A stretch of 64,000 bases of DNA from Pseudolachnospira sp051055405 (GTDB taxonomy: Bacteria; Bacillota; Clostridia; Lachnospirales; Lachnospiraceae): the NCBI RefSeq assembly GCF_051055405.1, contig NZ_CP167068.1, positions 1,054,001-1,118,000 on the forward strand. The letters are read 5' to 3'. Every line of letters begins with the position of its first letter. The stretch's first letter is position 1. Below the pieces are notes generated by a model. The model worked only from the letters and a program-made list of their open reading frames with translations, was not told the origin of the DNA and searched no databases. This document shows positions 26,050 to 35,578 of the stretch, piece by piece. A program made the translations under genes and the position numbers.

Positions 26050-27789
26050 TTAGGCAGCCAGCATAACACTTCCGGCAGCCATCCAGGTGAATAATACGGC
26101 ATTGATAAAAGCAGCTAAATAGATAGAGCCGGTCTTTTTAAAGCAGAAAACCTCAATACCGGATTGTACAAAGGTAAACGGCAGCATATTGATTAAGCAG
26201 CTTCCGATTACAAATCGGGAGGTATGTAGGATAGAGACGTCCATAAAGATCGTAGAGCCATAGAAAGCCAGGCATAACAGGGTCATAGATAATGCGTTCA
26301 CCAGCATCGTCAGGATCAGAAAATGCTTGGTGTTGCAGCCAATAAATCGTAGTCCATTGACGTGTACATAGGTTCCGATCAACTGCAAAATGAGGAACAA
26401 TGGGAAATAACGTGCGAATTGTCCCCAGCGCAGCGGCGACAGCGCGGTGATTTCACACTGAACAAACTTTACGTGGCCTCCGACGAAGAAGCGGGTTGCG
26501 TAGCAAAGGACAACAGCGGCAACCATAACGATTAAACCGGCCAAGAATAGCTTGAGTACACGTTTCCAACCGATTTTTATAATCTTTAGATCTTCCTCCC
26601 AGGCATATTTGGTCTGGAGTTTTTTTAACAGGAAGTTTAAAGCAATGACAGCAAAGATAATTACCAACTGCCAGAAGATCGTTCCGTTGGTATGCTCAAG
26701 TTGAAATCCAGGGATTTTGGACATGACGTTTTTACCGGCTGCGTACAACGCTTGGACGGAAATCATAGATACGAGGCATGTAGCGATGGTAATAATCCAG
26801 AATTTCTTATTTTTGGCAATCTGCATATCATTTTCAGGAACAATCGCCTCTTTAAAGAATTTTAGGGAGAGAAGCAATTGTACCATAACAAAGACGAGGC
26901 AAATGATCCCTGCCATAATCAGCCAGTAACCAAATTCTTTGAACTGCCAAATCTGATTGGAAGAAGGAATGGATGTGTCTCCACCTTGCAGGGTATCAGC
27001 AAACCAGTCAATGTCCATGCCGATAGCAGTCGAACTGTAACGCATAAACGCGTGGAAACAATTCGGTGTGAGAAGCATACGGCCAGAGCGGTCCTCTATG
27101 CTGCCGTACAGTTGTCCGGGAACTACCTCGTCGTCTTCCGCCATACCGAAAGCTTGTAAAACTTTCGGGACAGTTGTTGCATATTTGGGACCGGGTACAC
27201 CCCAGTTGGAGGGGCCGGCATTTTCATCCCAGCGTCCTAAAATATAAAGAATATTAATATTGCTGTCAGTAACGGCATCGCCGCCGACTGCTACGCCGTT
27301 GCAGACAATGCTCTTGATGTTATAGGGATTGTCATTCGCGGCTGCAACGGTTAGAACCGCCCCTCCGGCAGAATGTCCAGCGCCGCCTAGATTTTCCACA
27401 TCTACAAAGTCGAGAGTATAGAGATACTCGAATAGACGATCAATTCCCTTATTGGGATCGGTAGAATTGGAAGAATCTCCGTTTTTGTACTGGTCTAAAT
27501 TGAGAACCACATAGCCGCGGCGGGATAATTCCACTGCGAAGGGACTCATGGCTTCCCGATTCCCATTGCCACCGTGACAAAGTACAATGGCTGGAGCTTG
27601 ATTTTCTGCTGTCGCAGAGTCCGGCTTATAGAGGGTAAAGGCCAACTGTTCCCCGGCAGCGTTGGTGATGTTTAGTTCTGTCACTTCTGTGTTTCCAAAA
27701 TTGGTATCGATCAGATGGGACAAGATTGAACCAAACAGAAATAGGACAGCGCCAACAATCGCAAGCATTTTCATTTTTTTCGGTTTCAT
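26050..27789 (-). CDS. Alpha/beta hydrolase fused to a multi-span membrane domain
   Basis: A 579-residue protein anchored by a first membrane segment (about 9-29). Residues about 45-290 are an alpha/beta hydrolase: the oxyanion-hole region CHGGNGN, the nucleophile elbow GAGHSAGG (serine near 140), a likely acid in LGRWDE and a likely histidine in CFHAF. The rest has seven or more hydrophobic helices and no motif I recognise. The hydrolase part should face outside. The start at 27789 (complement) follows AAAGGAG. Lipid, cell-wall or peptide ester hydrolysis are all possible. Confidence 0.72.
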   Translation of the reverse strand: MKPKKMKMLAIVGAVLFLFGSILSHLIDTNFGNTEVTELNITNAAGEQLAFTLYKPDSATAENQAPAIVLCHGGNGNREAMSPFAVELSRRGYVVLNLDQYKNGDSSNSTDPNKGIDRLFEYLYTLDFVDVENLGGAGHSAGGAVLTVAAANDNPYNIKSIVCNGVAVGGDAVTDSNINILYILGRWDENAGPSNWGVPGPKYATTVPKVLQAFGMAEDDEVVPGQLYGSIEDRSGRMLLTPNCFHAFMRYSSTAIGMDIDWFADTLQGGDTSIPSSNQIWQFKEFGYWLIMAGIICLVFVMVQLLLSLKFFKEAIVPENDMQIAKNKKFWIITIATCLVSMISVQALYAAGKNVMSKIPGFQLEHTNGTIFWQLVIIFAVIALNFLLKKLQTKYAWEEDLKIIKIGWKRVLKLFLAGLIVMVAAVVLCYATRFFVGGHVKFVQCEITALSPLRWGQFARYFPLFLILQLIGTYVHVNGLRFIGCNTKHFLILTMLVNALSMTLLCLAFYGSTIFMDVSILHTSRFVIGSCLINMLPFTFVQSGIEVFCFKKTGSIYLAAFINAVLFTWMAAGSVMLAA

Positions 27790-28028
27790 CGTTTTCTCCT
27801 TTCTTTTTGCTGCATGTTTTGTGTTACAGCTATTTGCAACATAACACATACAAAAAGAAATGAATATAAAAAATAATTGCGATGATATCCTATCTTTTTA
27901 GTGCAGTAAAAGAATGGTATATCAATAAAAGAAAAGACAATTTGCAGAGAATCCATTATGACCTGCCGGCCTGAAATAATTTCTTTTTTTAGAAACATGA
28001 TAAATTCTAGAACTGTGTCGAAAAATGA

Positions 28029-28057
28029 TTGCAGAAATGAAAAAGATGATATATGAT
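28029..28057 (+). promoter_or_regulatory. Promoter of the surface-protein gene
   Basis: TTGCAG (28029-28034), a 17-bp spacer and TATGAT (28052-28057). The remainder of the 333-base divergent gap (27790-28122) is AT-rich with no further recognisable signal. Confidence 0.55.
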
Positions 28058-28122
28058 AAAGTTAATTTGGGATAATGTGGCTGTCAAAAGCCGACAAAAA
28101 GACAATAGATTGAGGTGACGAG

Positions 28123-31100
28123 ATGAAGAGATTTTGTCAAAAGGGTCTTGTATGGGTGATCTGCCTGGGTTGTCTATTGTTCGTGAATGGACTGCAGGTA
28201 TTTGCCGAGGAAGGGAACACCGGAGCTTTTCTTGTATCCGGCGGCACATACGGCGTGGATTATGAATATAAGCCGGTGTCTTATTCCAATCAGGGATATG
28301 GAAATTCGGAAGGCAGTTACCCGATAGAGAGTATCTACAACGGAAATCCGGCGGTATACACTCCGCCGAAGTCCGGCACGAGCGATTGGTCTCAGGACTC
28401 CCTGGTGATCAAGACGTCTGTTCCTTTAACCATATCTACCAACGGGACTGCGACGGCGGGGATTTATATTGAAAGCGGCGTTTCGGCAGATCTCACTTTT
28501 GATAATGTATCCATCAGCACCTATCTGCCGGTAAATGTTACGAATGGAGCTTCTCTGCATTTGACTCTGGCGGACGGCAGCAATAACACATTGGAATCAG
28601 CGGGAACAAATAGCAGTATCCAGGCGCCGGGTATCCGCTGTGGAGAGAATGCGGCCTTAACGATTGACGACGGACGTAGAAATGAGGACGTGAACGGAAA
28701 TTTTATCACGCCTGAAAATGGGAGAGTATCTCGGGATGCGACTTTGGCTGACGGGACAGAAGTGCATGAAGGAGACCGACTGACCATTTTGGACAGTGAG
28801 AATCCTGGAAGCCTGCATGTAACCGGCGGCTATCGGTCGGCGGCGATCGGAGGGGGACCTCTGGAAAACAGCGGAAATATGACCTTTAATGGCGGCATCA
28901 TTACGGTTCGTGCTTTTGGGCCGTCAGACAGTGAAGGCGGCGGAGCAGGCGCCGGCATCGGAGGCGGCCATGCAGGCGGCGGTACGGTGACGACCTTTAA
29001 CGGTGGCACGATAGATGCAGTGGGGTCCTTCCATGGTGCGGCGATTGGAGGCGGGTGTACCTATACAGGCGGAATGTCCACCAGTATTGTTACCTATACT
29101 TTCCCAGACGCGGTTTTATGCCGGACTCCATCCAGTACGGTGGCCGGAGATATCAATATCAACGGAGGTTTTTTGAAAGCGGCGGGCTGTGATCACAGCA
29201 ATGCTTTTGGACAGGCCTGCGGTGGACGGAATACGGGAAAGACGATTACGATTACGGGCGGGACTTTGCTGCCGTCTTCCGTAGCTGGTTTTTATGATAT
29301 CGGTGGAAAAGAAGGGGACGTGATTGTTACGGGTGGTTCCGTAAGACTGTCTGGAAATGGAAAATTCCAGAGCAGCTCCAACGATGGTTCTGCCTGGGGA
29401 GATCTGGAAAAAAATACGAAAGTATTTATGACCAAGATTGATCTAGCGGGATACAACGTACCCAACACTCTCGTAGATAATATTAAGATGACGATTAATG
29501 GAGTCCAGACGGATTATGGAATGCCCTCTTACACCGATGAGCAAGGCGCTTTGTATTTCTGGCTGCCCCAGAGCGACACAGCGCCGGAAGTGCGTGTAGA
29601 GCTGGAAATAAAAAAAGGGGAAGAAAAAGTAGATCTGGATCCGTTCTTTATCACAAACGCTACTCAGGGAGCAGTACTGAAACAGTATGTAATGTTTACG
29701 GTGGATACCTCTAAAATTCCGGAAGAAGATCGACTGATTAAGCGGTATGACGGCTTAAGCTTCGATGGAAGCCAACAGGCGGGATTTTTGCAGGCTTTAG
29801 TTGGAGATGGGATCGCTGTTTCTATACCGGCGGATGGAAAGCTGGTGGCTACCGACAAAATGACGATTCAGTCTCAGCGGCTAAACGAGAATTTGGAGCC
29901 GGATGAAACAGAAGAGATGTACGATGGCATCAGCGCCAATGTGGGAAAATTTCAGCTTACGATCAGTTCCTCCGAGTATTCGGCGGACGCCAGCTTTGCT
30001 AATAGCTTTTGGGGGCATCGCTGTTACTATAAATATGCGGAGATTACTCCGGCAGACAGCGTGACGTCTGTGACAGCGGAACGAACAGGCGCCAGAGACA
30101 GCGGAACTGCGGCGAATAAGCCGATTACGTTGACAGCTCGTGTAGCTCCCGCGCCGAAGGAAGCGGCTACCTGTAAAGCGCCGGTCGGCACCGTTCAATT
30201 TTATATCAATGATAAGCCTTTTGGTGATCCGGCAGCGTTGGAAGCTTTGACAGATAAAAACGAAACGAACCATGAACAGAGCGAGGCATCTATCGTTTGG
30301 ACTCCTACGGCGGACGGCGGACGTTTTGCGGTGGAAGGAACCCAGAGCATACGGGCGGAATATATCCCGGCGACCAAGGGGAATTATACGAAAAGCAAAG
30401 CGGAACCGGCTTCCATTGAGATCTCACCGGTGGATCAGGGGCAGGAGGATATCGGCGGAACGCCAATCCAGGTAACAGATAGTACGGATGGCGGCGTGGT
30501 GCCGCCGGATGGAAGTGAACTGGAAAAAGTATACGGTGATACGTTTACATTAGAGTTGACAGGCGGCGATACCACGGAAAAACCTACTTATGTGAGTAGC
30601 AATCCAGATATTGCGACTGTGGATGAGGATGGAACCGTGCATATCATCGGTTCGGGCGAAGTAACGATCACTGCTACCCGTCCAGGAAACGGCGCTTTTC
30701 TGGATGGCGTTCAGGAGATTGTGATCCAGGCAGGAAAGAAGAAACTGACACTGGTTTCTTTGGATATTCCGGATAAGGCTTACGATGGAAATACCAGTGC
30801 GAAAGTTGACTCGTCTTCGATCGAGCTGGATGGCTTGATCGAGGGCGATGCGGAAAGTTTGAAGGAATTTTTGCGTGTGACAGCTTCTTTCCCCAGACCG
30901 GATGTAGGAAAGTATCCGGATCTGTCTGCTCGTGTGGAACTTTTGGGAACATTAGCGGATAAGTACTATTTTGAGTCAGAGGACGGCAGCCAAAAGTCTG
31001 AGACAGAATATACGGATGAAGCCAGTATCCTGCGGAAAGATATCGGCGGGCCAAGTGGCAGTGGCCCTGCTTCTTCCGAGACGATTTCTGTGGATACAAT

Positions 31101-31848
31101 ACCAAACCAGTATTATACTGGAAGTGAAATTGAACCGGATCTTGTGGTAAGATACGGAAATACGGTGCTGACGGAGGGTGTGGATTATACGGTTGTATTC
31201 CGGAACAATATCGAGGCTGGGACAGCGCAGGCTGTGATTACCGGCATTGGCAATTATGCAGGAACGTTAGAGTCGAAGTTCCAGATCTTGGCGGTCAATA
31301 TCGATACGAACGGAGATGGAAAGCCGGATATCAACATTGATACAGACGGGGATGGAAAGCCAGATGTGAATATTGATACAGATGGAGATAAAAAACCGGA
31401 TGTAAACATCGATACAGATGGAGATGGAAAGCCGGATGTGAATATCGATACGGATGGAGACGGAAAACCGGACGTGAATATCGACACGAACGGGGACGGG
31501 AAACCGGACGTCAATATCGATACGAACGAAGATGGGAAACCGGACGTCAATATCGATACCAATGGAGATGGAAAACCGGATATCAACATCGATACCAATG
31601 GGGATGGAAAGCCAGATATCAATATCGACACGAATGGAGATGGAAAGCCGGAATTGAACATTGATACGGACGGGGATGGTATCGCGGACGCTCGGATCGA
31701 CGCCAACGGCAATGGGATTGCCGACGTGGATGAGAAACGCCGTGCGCCGGCTACCGGCGACGACAGCAGGATGGGCATTTGGCTTGCGGTCACGGCCCTT
31801 TGCGGTCTATCGTTATTCTTGGTCACAAGAAAGCGAATTGAAAAATAA
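28123..31848 (+). CDS. Large surface protein: beta-helix, Ig-like domains, 12 Asp-rich repeats, sortase signal
   Basis: A 1241-residue exported wall protein. A signal peptide (about 1-28, ending near VFAEE) leads into a glycine- and asparagine-rich region (about 30-440) with the pattern of a parallel beta-helix (SAAIGGG, GAGIGGGHAGG). Later come bacterial Ig-like segments (TYVSSNPDIATVDEDGTVHI near 825) and a DKAYDGNTSA segment typical of YDG-type domains. Twelve 12-residue units of the NIDTDGDGKPDV type follow (31297-31728), resembling calcium-binding thrombospondin type 3 repeats. The end is a sortase-like signal, APATGD, then a hydrophobic helix and RKRIEK. Adhesion or matrix function is inferred. 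Confidence 0.82.
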   Translation: MKRFCQKGLVWVICLGCLLFVNGLQVFAEEGNTGAFLVSGGTYGVDYEYKPVSYSNQGYGNSEGSYPIESIYNGNPAVYTPPKSGTSDWSQDSLVIKTSVPLTISTNGTATAGIYIESGVSADLTFDNVSISTYLPVNVTNGASLHLTLADGSNNTLESAGTNSSIQAPGIRCGENAALTIDDGRRNEDVNGNFITPENGRVSRDATLADGTEVHEGDRLTILDSENPGSLHVTGGYRSAAIGGGPLENSGNMTFNGGIITVRAFGPSDSEGGGAGAGIGGGHAGGGTVTTFNGGTIDAVGSFHGAAIGGGCTYTGGMSTSIVTYTFPDAVLCRTPSSTVAGDININGGFLKAAGCDHSNAFGQACGGRNTGKTITITGGTLLPSSVAGFYDIGGKEGDVIVTGGSVRLSGNGKFQSSSNDGSAWGDLEKNTKVFMTKIDLAGYNVPNTLVDNIKMTINGVQTDYGMPSYTDEQGALYFWLPQSDTAPEVRVELEIKKGEEKVDLDPFFITNATQGAVLKQYVMFTVDTSKIPEEDRLIKRYDGLSFDGSQQAGFLQALVGDGIAVSIPADGKLVATDKMTIQSQRLNENLEPDETEEMYDGISANVGKFQLTISSSEYSADASFANSFWGHRCYYKYAEITPADSVTSVTAERTGARDSGTAANKPITLTARVAPAPKEAATCKAPVGTVQFYINDKPFGDPAALEALTDKNETNHEQSEASIVWTPTADGGRFAVEGTQSIRAEYIPATKGNYTKSKAEPASIEISPVDQGQEDIGGTPIQVTDSTDGGVVPPDGSELEKVYGDTFTLELTGGDTTEKPTYVSSNPDIATVDEDGTVHIIGSGEVTITATRPGNGAFLDGVQEIVIQAGKKKLTLVSLDIPDKAYDGNTSAKVDSSSIELDGLIEGDAESLKEFLRVTASFPRPDVGKYPDLSARVELLGTLADKYYFESEDGSQKSETEYTDEASILRKDIGGPSGSGPASSETISVDTIPNQYYTGSEIEPDLVVRYGNTVLTEGVDYTVVFRNNIEAGTAQAVITGIGNYAGTLESKFQILAVNIDTNGDGKPDINIDTDGDGKPDVNIDTDGDKKPDVNIDTDGDGKPDVNIDTDGDGKPDVNIDTNGDGKPDVNIDTNEDGKPDVNIDTNGDGKPDINIDTNGDGKPDINIDTNGDGKPELNIDTDGDGIADARIDANGNGIADVDEKRRAPATGDDSRMGIWLAVTALCGLSLFLVTRKRIEK
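31297..31728 (+). repeat. Twelve tandem 36-bp coding repeats
   Basis: Twelve in-frame 36-bp units encode NID-T-D/N-G-D-G-K-P-D-V variants. The first nine to ten are nearly identical; units 11 and 12 are degenerate (GDGIADA, GNGIADV). They invite copy-number change by slippage or recombination. Confidence 0.93.
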
Positions 31849-31860
31849 GATAAAACGGAA

Positions 31861-31909
31861 GGAAGCAGGCGGAATTTCCCTTTAAGGAATGTTCGCCTGC
31901 TTTCTTCTT
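31861..31909 (+). terminator. Terminator of the surface-protein gene
   Basis: AAGCAGGCG pairs with CGCCTGCTT around an inner TTTCC/GGAA stem, and a T-rich tail follows. Confidence 0.85.
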
Positions 31910-32025
31910 GTCACAGTGAGAGTTTTTCCTCCTGTCATCTATCATTACTTTATAATCATAGCACAGGGGAATAGAGCGTGCAAGAAGCCTATCGGGTATT
32001 TGTAGTTGTTTGAGCTGCCAGAAAA

Positions 32026-32409
32026 TCAGGAAAGCACCTTCTCGTAGATAAGTCCGAGCAGAAACCAGCCTGGAGCATAGTCCAACCGGATCACTCCGTC
32101 TACATTCAGTTTAGCGTCGCTGTAATCCCAAGGACAGACATCATGTTTTTTTAGATATTTGCCGGTCACGTATTCGGTTCCGTAGATCAGGCAGGTGTAA
32201 ACGCTGCCACGGACCCAGAAGGGCTTTTTTTTCACGATTTTTGCCACTGGTTTTAAAAGCGCAGCAGACCCATAAATTGGAAACATAAAAAGGGAAGTTT
32301 TTCCCATCAGCTTATGGTCGAAGTTGGGGCTGGTCAGGGTATGCAGGCTGGTATAAACCAGTTCCCAGCACCAGCCAATGACTCCGCACCGGATAAAATT
32401 ACTTTTCAT
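32026..32409 (-). CDS. Putative ABC-transporter-type membrane protein (CmpB-like, PF06541)
   Basis: A 127-residue membrane protein of the family annotated as putative ABC transporter permease (ABC_trans_CmpB). Recognisable pieces are GVIGWCWELVYTSL, MGKTSLFMFPIYGSA, EYVTGKYL and PWDYSDAKLNVDGVIRLDY. It has about four hydrophobic helices. The family is common in Clostridia and its function is not established. It is divergent from pheA, with a shared 140-base intergenic region. Confidence 0.75.
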   Translation of the reverse strand: MKSNFIRCGVIGWCWELVYTSLHTLTSPNFDHKLMGKTSLFMFPIYGSAALLKPVAKIVKKKPFWVRGSVYTCLIYGTEYVTGKYLKKHDVCPWDYSDAKLNVDGVIRLDYAPGWFLLGLIYEKVLS

Positions 32410-32550
32410 ATGCCAAGTATTCCCGGAATGAGCGTTAATTATAAGGGGATTTTTTTCTTACGACGGAGGGATTTGTCAAGCGAGATTCTAGACAGGCTTT
32501 TTTCTCTGTGCTATACTAAACGAGAATGTTTGCAACAAGGGAGGAACGTT

Positions 32551-33678
32551 GTGGATTTAGGGAAAATTCGGGACGAAGTGGATAAAATCGATCAAAATAT
32601 CGCCCATCTTTTTGAACAGAGGATGAAACTCTGTCAGGATGCGGCGGAATGCAAAATAGAGACGGGAACGGCTGTGTTTGACCCAGAGCGGGAGCGGCAA
32701 AAGCTGGAGCAGATGGAAAAACTTTTTGCCAGCGACTTGGACCGCCGTGAGATGAAGGAAATCCTTTCGCATATGATGGCGGTCAGCCGGAAACGCCAAT
32801 ATCAACTGTTGACAGAACAGGGGCTGGAGGAACTGGTTGGATTTCGAATGGTAAAAGAACTTCCGGTTGAGGGCAAAAGGGTTGCCTATGCCGGTGTGGA
32901 GGGCGCGTATGGTTATGAGGCGACCATGCGTTTTTTCGGGTCTCAGGCGGAAAAATTTTCTGTGCCGAATCATGGGCTGGTTATGAAAGCTGTGGCGGAG
33001 GGAGACGCTGATTATGGCGTTCTGCCCATTGAAAATTCTTCTGCCGGCGCGGTGACGGACGTCTATGATCTTTTGATGAATTACGATATCTGTGTGGTGG
33101 CGGAAATGGGAATTCCGATTTCTCATTGCCTTTTGGGCCTGCCGGAGGCAGAGCTTTCGGACATCCGGCGGGTTCATTCTCATCCCCAGGCTTTGCAGCA
33201 GTGCGGGGAGTATCTGGGCGCTCATCCGGAATGGCAGCAGGTGCCGGAAAGCAATACTGCCGCCAGCGCCAAGATGGTGGCGGCTCTGGGAGACCGGGCG
33301 GCCGCGGCCGTAGCAAGCCGGACAGCCGGAGAACTCTACGGACTAAAGGTATTGGCGTCGTCTATCAATCACAACAAATCCAATATGACTCGTTTTGTGA
33401 TTGTAACGAAACAGAAAATCTATTTGGAGACAGCGAAAAAGCTCTGCTTGTGTCTGGAATGCCGTCATGAGACCGGAGCGCTGTATCATTTGTTGTCCCA
33501 TTTTTCTTATAATGAGTTAAATATGACGCAGATTGAATCAAGACCGATCCCAGGAAGACGTTGGGAGTATCGTTTCTTTGTGGATGTGGAGGGGAATTTG
33601 AAGGATTCCGGTGTACAGAATGCGATAAAAGGATTGAAGGAGGAGACGGTATTATGTCGGATTTTAGGAAATTGCTAG
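32551..33678 (+). CDS. pheA: Bifunctional chorismate mutase / prephenate dehydratase
   Basis: A 375-residue P-protein that converts chorismate to phenylpyruvate in phenylalanine synthesis. Residues about 1-85 are an AroQ-type chorismate mutase (IRDEVDKIDQNIAHLFEQRM). The dehydratase follows (GVEGAYGYEATMRFF, LPIENSSAGAVTDVYDLL, NHNKSNMTRFVI). The C-terminus is an ACT domain for feedback control (HETGALYHLL, ESRPIPGRRWEYRFFVD). GTG is the start, with GGGAGG upstream, and a TAGACA-17-TATACT promoter lies about 40 bases before it. No T-box leader is visible. The next gene overlaps its 3' end by 25 bases. Confidence 0.93.
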   Translation: MDLGKIRDEVDKIDQNIAHLFEQRMKLCQDAAECKIETGTAVFDPERERQKLEQMEKLFASDLDRREMKEILSHMMAVSRKRQYQLLTEQGLEELVGFRMVKELPVEGKRVAYAGVEGAYGYEATMRFFGSQAEKFSVPNHGLVMKAVAEGDADYGVLPIENSSAGAVTDVYDLLMNYDICVVAEMGIPISHCLLGLPEAELSDIRRVHSHPQALQQCGEYLGAHPEWQQVPESNTAASAKMVAALGDRAAAAVASRTAGELYGLKVLASSINHNKSNMTRFVIVTKQKIYLETAKKLCLCLECRHETGALYHLLSHFSYNELNMTQIESRPIPGRRWEYRFFVDVEGNLKDSGVQNAIKGLKEETVLCRILGNC

Positions 33679-34958
33679 GGGAATCCATGATTGCGAAAGA
33701 AATGATCGTATACCGGGACTTTGAGCATCAGGATATTTTTGACGGAATGCGGAAACTGATGGATGGAGGCGGAGAGGAATGCCTATATCCGACGCTGAAT
33801 GGGCTGGTAGAGATGGCAAATACCCATGGCTTTGAGGGCAATGTATGGCATAACTTTCTGGCTTATATTTTGGCAAACCATGAAAATGCCTTTAGCACTA
33901 CCTGTGAGATTCGAGGAAAAGTGGAAGGCAGTATCAATATCCTTGCCCTTCAGGATTTTCGGATTTTTCAGGCGCTTTTCGCCTATGATTTGGATGATCT
34001 GGATCGGAATCTTGGGACAAAGGCCTTTGGCGTGCTGAAACATTACCGCAGCGCGACAGGCCACAGCAAAGTATTTAATACGCGGGTGCGGGATCGGATC
34101 GAAGAGCTCAGTATCCATCTGGCGGCGACAGAATCGCCGGAGGAATTTTTAGACTGCGTGACCCAGTTTTATAAAGAATTTGGCGTCGGCAAGTTTGGCC
34201 TGCACAAGGCCTTTAAAGTGGAACATCAGGAGGGCGGCCAGGCGAAAATTTTGCCTATCACCAAGACAGAGCATGTCCGTCTGGAAGATCTGGTGGGATA
34301 TGAGCTTCAAAAGAAGCGGCTGATTGAAAATACGGAAGCTTTTGTCGCTGGCAAGAAAGCGAATAACTGCCTGCTCTTTGGCGATGCGGGAACCGGAAAA
34401 TCGTCCAGCATCAAAGCGATTTTGAATGAATATTATGACCAGGGACTGCGGATGATTGAGATTTATAAGCACCAGTTCCAGGATTTGACTTCGGTGATCG
34501 CGCAGATCAAAAACCGGAATTACAAGTTCATTATCTACATGGACGATCTCTCCTTTGAGGATTTTGAGATCGAGTATAAGTATCTGAAAGCAGTGATCGA
34601 GGGCGGCTTAGAGCGGCGGCCAGAAAATGTGCTGATCTATGCCACATCCAACCGGCGTCATCTGATCCGGGAACGTTTTACCGACAAACGGGAAGCGGAC
34701 GACGAACTTCACAGTTCGGATACGGTACAGGAAAAGCTTTCCCTGGCCTATCGGTTTGGCGTAACGATTTACTATGGAATGCCGGATAAGAAGGAATTCC
34801 AGCATATTGTAAAGACTTTGGCGGCCCGGAGCGACTTGCATCTCAGCGAAGAGGAACTGTACCGAGAAGCCAATGTCTGGGAATTGCAGCACGGTGGAAT
34901 GTCAGGGCGGACGGCCGCTCAGTTTGTCACCTATCTGCTGGGCAGAGAAAAAGAATAA
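33654..34958 (+). CDS. DUF815-family AAA ATPase
   Basis: A 434-residue cytosolic ATP-binding protein of the DUF815 family. The P-loop is FGDAGTGKSSS (about 242-252), Walker B is FIIYMDDLSFED, and ATSNRRHLIRERF follows as the sensor region. HGGMSGRTAAQF is the C-terminal family signature. The ATG at 33654 lies within the end of pheA, after AAGGAGGAG, and is preferred over a longer upstream frame. No function is established for the family. Confidence 0.85.
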   Translation: MSDFRKLLGESMIAKEMIVYRDFEHQDIFDGMRKLMDGGGEECLYPTLNGLVEMANTHGFEGNVWHNFLAYILANHENAFSTTCEIRGKVEGSINILALQDFRIFQALFAYDLDDLDRNLGTKAFGVLKHYRSATGHSKVFNTRVRDRIEELSIHLAATESPEEFLDCVTQFYKEFGVGKFGLHKAFKVEHQEGGQAKILPITKTEHVRLEDLVGYELQKKRLIENTEAFVAGKKANNCLLFGDAGTGKSSSIKAILNEYYDQGLRMIEIYKHQFQDLTSVIAQIKNRNYKFIIYMDDLSFEDFEIEYKYLKAVIEGGLERRPENVLIYATSNRRHLIRERFTDKREADDELHSSDTVQEKLSLAYRFGVTIYYGMPDKKEFQHIVKTLAARSDLHLSEEELYREANVWELQHGGMSGRTAAQFVTYLLGREKE

Positions 34959-34971
34959 GGAGGCAGTTGAG

Positions 34972-35493
34972 ATGAAGATGGAAGTATTGGAGGCATTGAA
35001 AGAAAGAAGAAGCGTTCGGAAATATAAGTCGGAACAGGTTTCCGAGGAATTGCTGCAGGCAGTACTGGAAGCTGGCACCTATGCGCCTACAGCCAAAGGA
35101 AGTCAAGATCCGGTGATGGTTGTGGTGCAGGACCCGGAACTGCGGAAAAAGATCGTTGAGATGAATCAGAGTATTTTAGGGAAACCGGTAGATCCTTATT
35201 ATGGCGCGCCCACAATTATTCTGGTATTGGCCGACGGCACACATCCGAATTTTATTCAGGATTGCAGCTGCGTTATGTCCAATCTGATGTTGGCGGCTTA
35301 CGCCGCTGGATTGGGCTCTTGCTGGATCAACCGGGAGTTAGAAATGTTTGACACGCCGGAGGGAAAAGCGCTTCTCGCAGAATGGGGCTTGCCGGAGACC
35401 TTCCGTGGAGTCGGCGGATGCGCGCTTGGTTATCCGGAGGGAGATCTTCCCGCGGCAAAACCAAGAAAAGCGGATTATGTGATTCGAAAATAA
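34972..35493 (+). CDS. Nitroreductase-family FMN oxidoreductase
   Basis: A 173-residue flavoenzyme of the nitroreductase superfamily. The N-terminal LKERRSVRKYKSEQV is the phosphate-binding site for FMN, APTAKGSQDP follows, and the C-terminal GGCALGYPEGD is typical. The start at 34972 is preceded by AAGGAGG. It begins 13 bases after the DUF815 gene, so the three genes from pheA onward may be one transcript. The natural substrate is unknown. Confidence 0.86.
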   Translation: MKMEVLEALKERRSVRKYKSEQVSEELLQAVLEAGTYAPTAKGSQDPVMVVVQDPELRKKIVEMNQSILGKPVDPYYGAPTIILVLADGTHPNFIQDCSCVMSNLMLAAYAAGLGSCWINRELEMFDTPEGKALLAEWGLPETFRGVGGCALGYPEGDLPAAKPRKADYVIRK

Positions 35494-35502
35494 TGCAAAA
35501 AG

Positions 35503-35531
35503 AACAGGGAGGCTTGCTGCCTCCTTGTTTT
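35503..35531 (+). terminator. Terminator after the nitroreductase gene
   Basis: An 11-bp stem with a five-base loop (35503-35513 with 35519-35529) and a short T-run. Confidence 0.8.
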
Positions 35532-35578
35532 CGTATGGATGATAATGGAAATGTGTCTATATGGAAAGTATCGTTCTT

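Noticed and set aside
31297..31728. Regular 36-bp repeats that could suggest a CRISPR array
   Set aside because: The units are directly contiguous with no spacers and are in frame inside a surface-protein gene, encoding Asp-rich 12-residue repeats.
31254..31826. A 190-residue repetitive frame on the minus strand
   Set aside because: It is the complement of the 36-bp coding repeats of the surface protein and has no independent support.
32410..32550. A T-box leader upstream of pheA
   Set aside because: The gap to the promoter is too short and no T-box consensus was seen.
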